5,569 nucleotides of DNA. Source: Chloroflexota bacterium. Lineage in GTDB: Bacteria; Chloroflexota; Anaerolineae; Thermoflexales; Thermoflexaceae. Within the stretch, counting starts at the first letter, position 1. Every line of letters starts with the position of its first letter. The stretch spans positions 1-5,569 of the forward strand of contig JAUQQB010000205.1 of NCBI GenBank assembly GCA_030550075.1. The letters are read 5' to 3'. Below, piece after piece: positions 5,415 to 5,569 of this stretch. Made by a program: the position numbers and the translations under genes. A model generated the notes under the pieces. The model was not told the DNA's origin, made no database searches, and saw only the letters and a program-made list of their open reading frames with translations.

Positions 5415-5569
5415 ATGAAGGCCTTTGAGCTCTCTTTCCTGCAAGTATTGCGGGAGGGCCTGACCTGGCTGGGATGGACCCTTCCGGAAGCCGCGCTGGA
5501 GGCCATGGCCCGCTACGCATGGATGGTTCGGGAGTGGAACGAGCGCCTGAACCTCACGGCGATCGTGGA
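5415..5569 (+). CDS. rsmG: 16S rRNA (guanine527-N7)-methyltransferase RsmG, N-terminal part (cut by window end)
   Basis: Only the first 51 codons are present; the gene runs off the right edge. RsmG (GidB) uses S-adenosylmethionine to methylate G527 of 16S rRNA in the small ribosomal subunit. The visible part is a helical N-terminus ending in MARYAWMVREWNERLNLTAI (31-50). WN..LNLTAI is the family's diagnostic motif just before the methyltransferase domain, and its position about 42 residues in fits the usual N-terminal length. The SAM-binding glycine motif lies beyond the window. The ATG at 5415 overlaps the TGA of an unsupported short frame (TGATG) and has no Shine-Dalgarno, so either the start is leaderless or an alternative exists. 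Loss of RsmG is linked to low-level streptomycin resistance in other bacteria. Confidence 0.88.
   Translation, partial: MKAFELSFLQVLREGLTWLGWTLPEAALEAMARYAWMVREWNERLNLTAIV

Noticed and set aside
5149..5415. Short + strand open frame ending in a TGATG overlap with rsmG
   Set aside because: Most of it is translated array repeat. A leader peptide from ATG 5341 (24 aa) has no ribosome binding site, so translational coupling is not supported.

Overview
This 5.57 kb window is high-GC bacterial chromosome with every credible gene on the + strand. Protein style, strong GC bias and the REP-like palindromes fit a Chloroflexota-type or other thermophile-like high-GC bacterium. That placement is an inference from style only; no rRNA or other taxonomic marker is present. 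The left edge (1-39) is a perfect 28-bp palindrome plus an extra half-copy. It is followed by an ornithine cyclodeaminase/mu-crystallin family NAD(P) enzyme (85-1041), then a 233-bp gap and a two-part uncharacterised protein (1275-2300) that resembles the DUF7309/DUF6930 type.

The next gap (2301-2598) has no gene. It holds a 91-bp segment bounded by perfect 10-bp inverted repeats, and a strong GC hairpin. A short-chain dehydrogenase follows (2599-3321). It looks like a pteridine reductase (PTR1/FolM) by its TGxxxRxG cofactor motif and Asp catalytic position, but it carries His where the catalytic Tyr should be. After a leader of about 140 nt with a likely extended -10 promoter and two stem-loops comes selA (3494-4870), the PLP enzyme that makes selenocysteyl-tRNA(Sec). 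All the active-site residues I know for the family are visible, so the host very probably makes selenoproteins. No selB, selD or selC is in the window.

Downstream of selA is a 442-bp tandem array (4883-5324) of four complete and one half copies of an 84-86 bp doubly palindromic element. Each copy has GTAG near its foot and 16-bp inverted ends, and copies are separated by a 14-bp linker. This is REP/REPIN-like rather than CRISPR. The window ends inside the first 51 codons of rsmG (16S rRNA m7G527 methyltransferase), which lacks a Shine-Dalgarno sequence and may be translated from a leaderless transcript.

The five genes do not form an obvious pathway. Each intergenic gap is 170-545 bp, and most genes have their own ribosome binding site, so they look like separate transcription units. 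The parts most worth following up are the REPIN-like array, the Tyr-to-His PTR1-like reductase and the structured selA leader.
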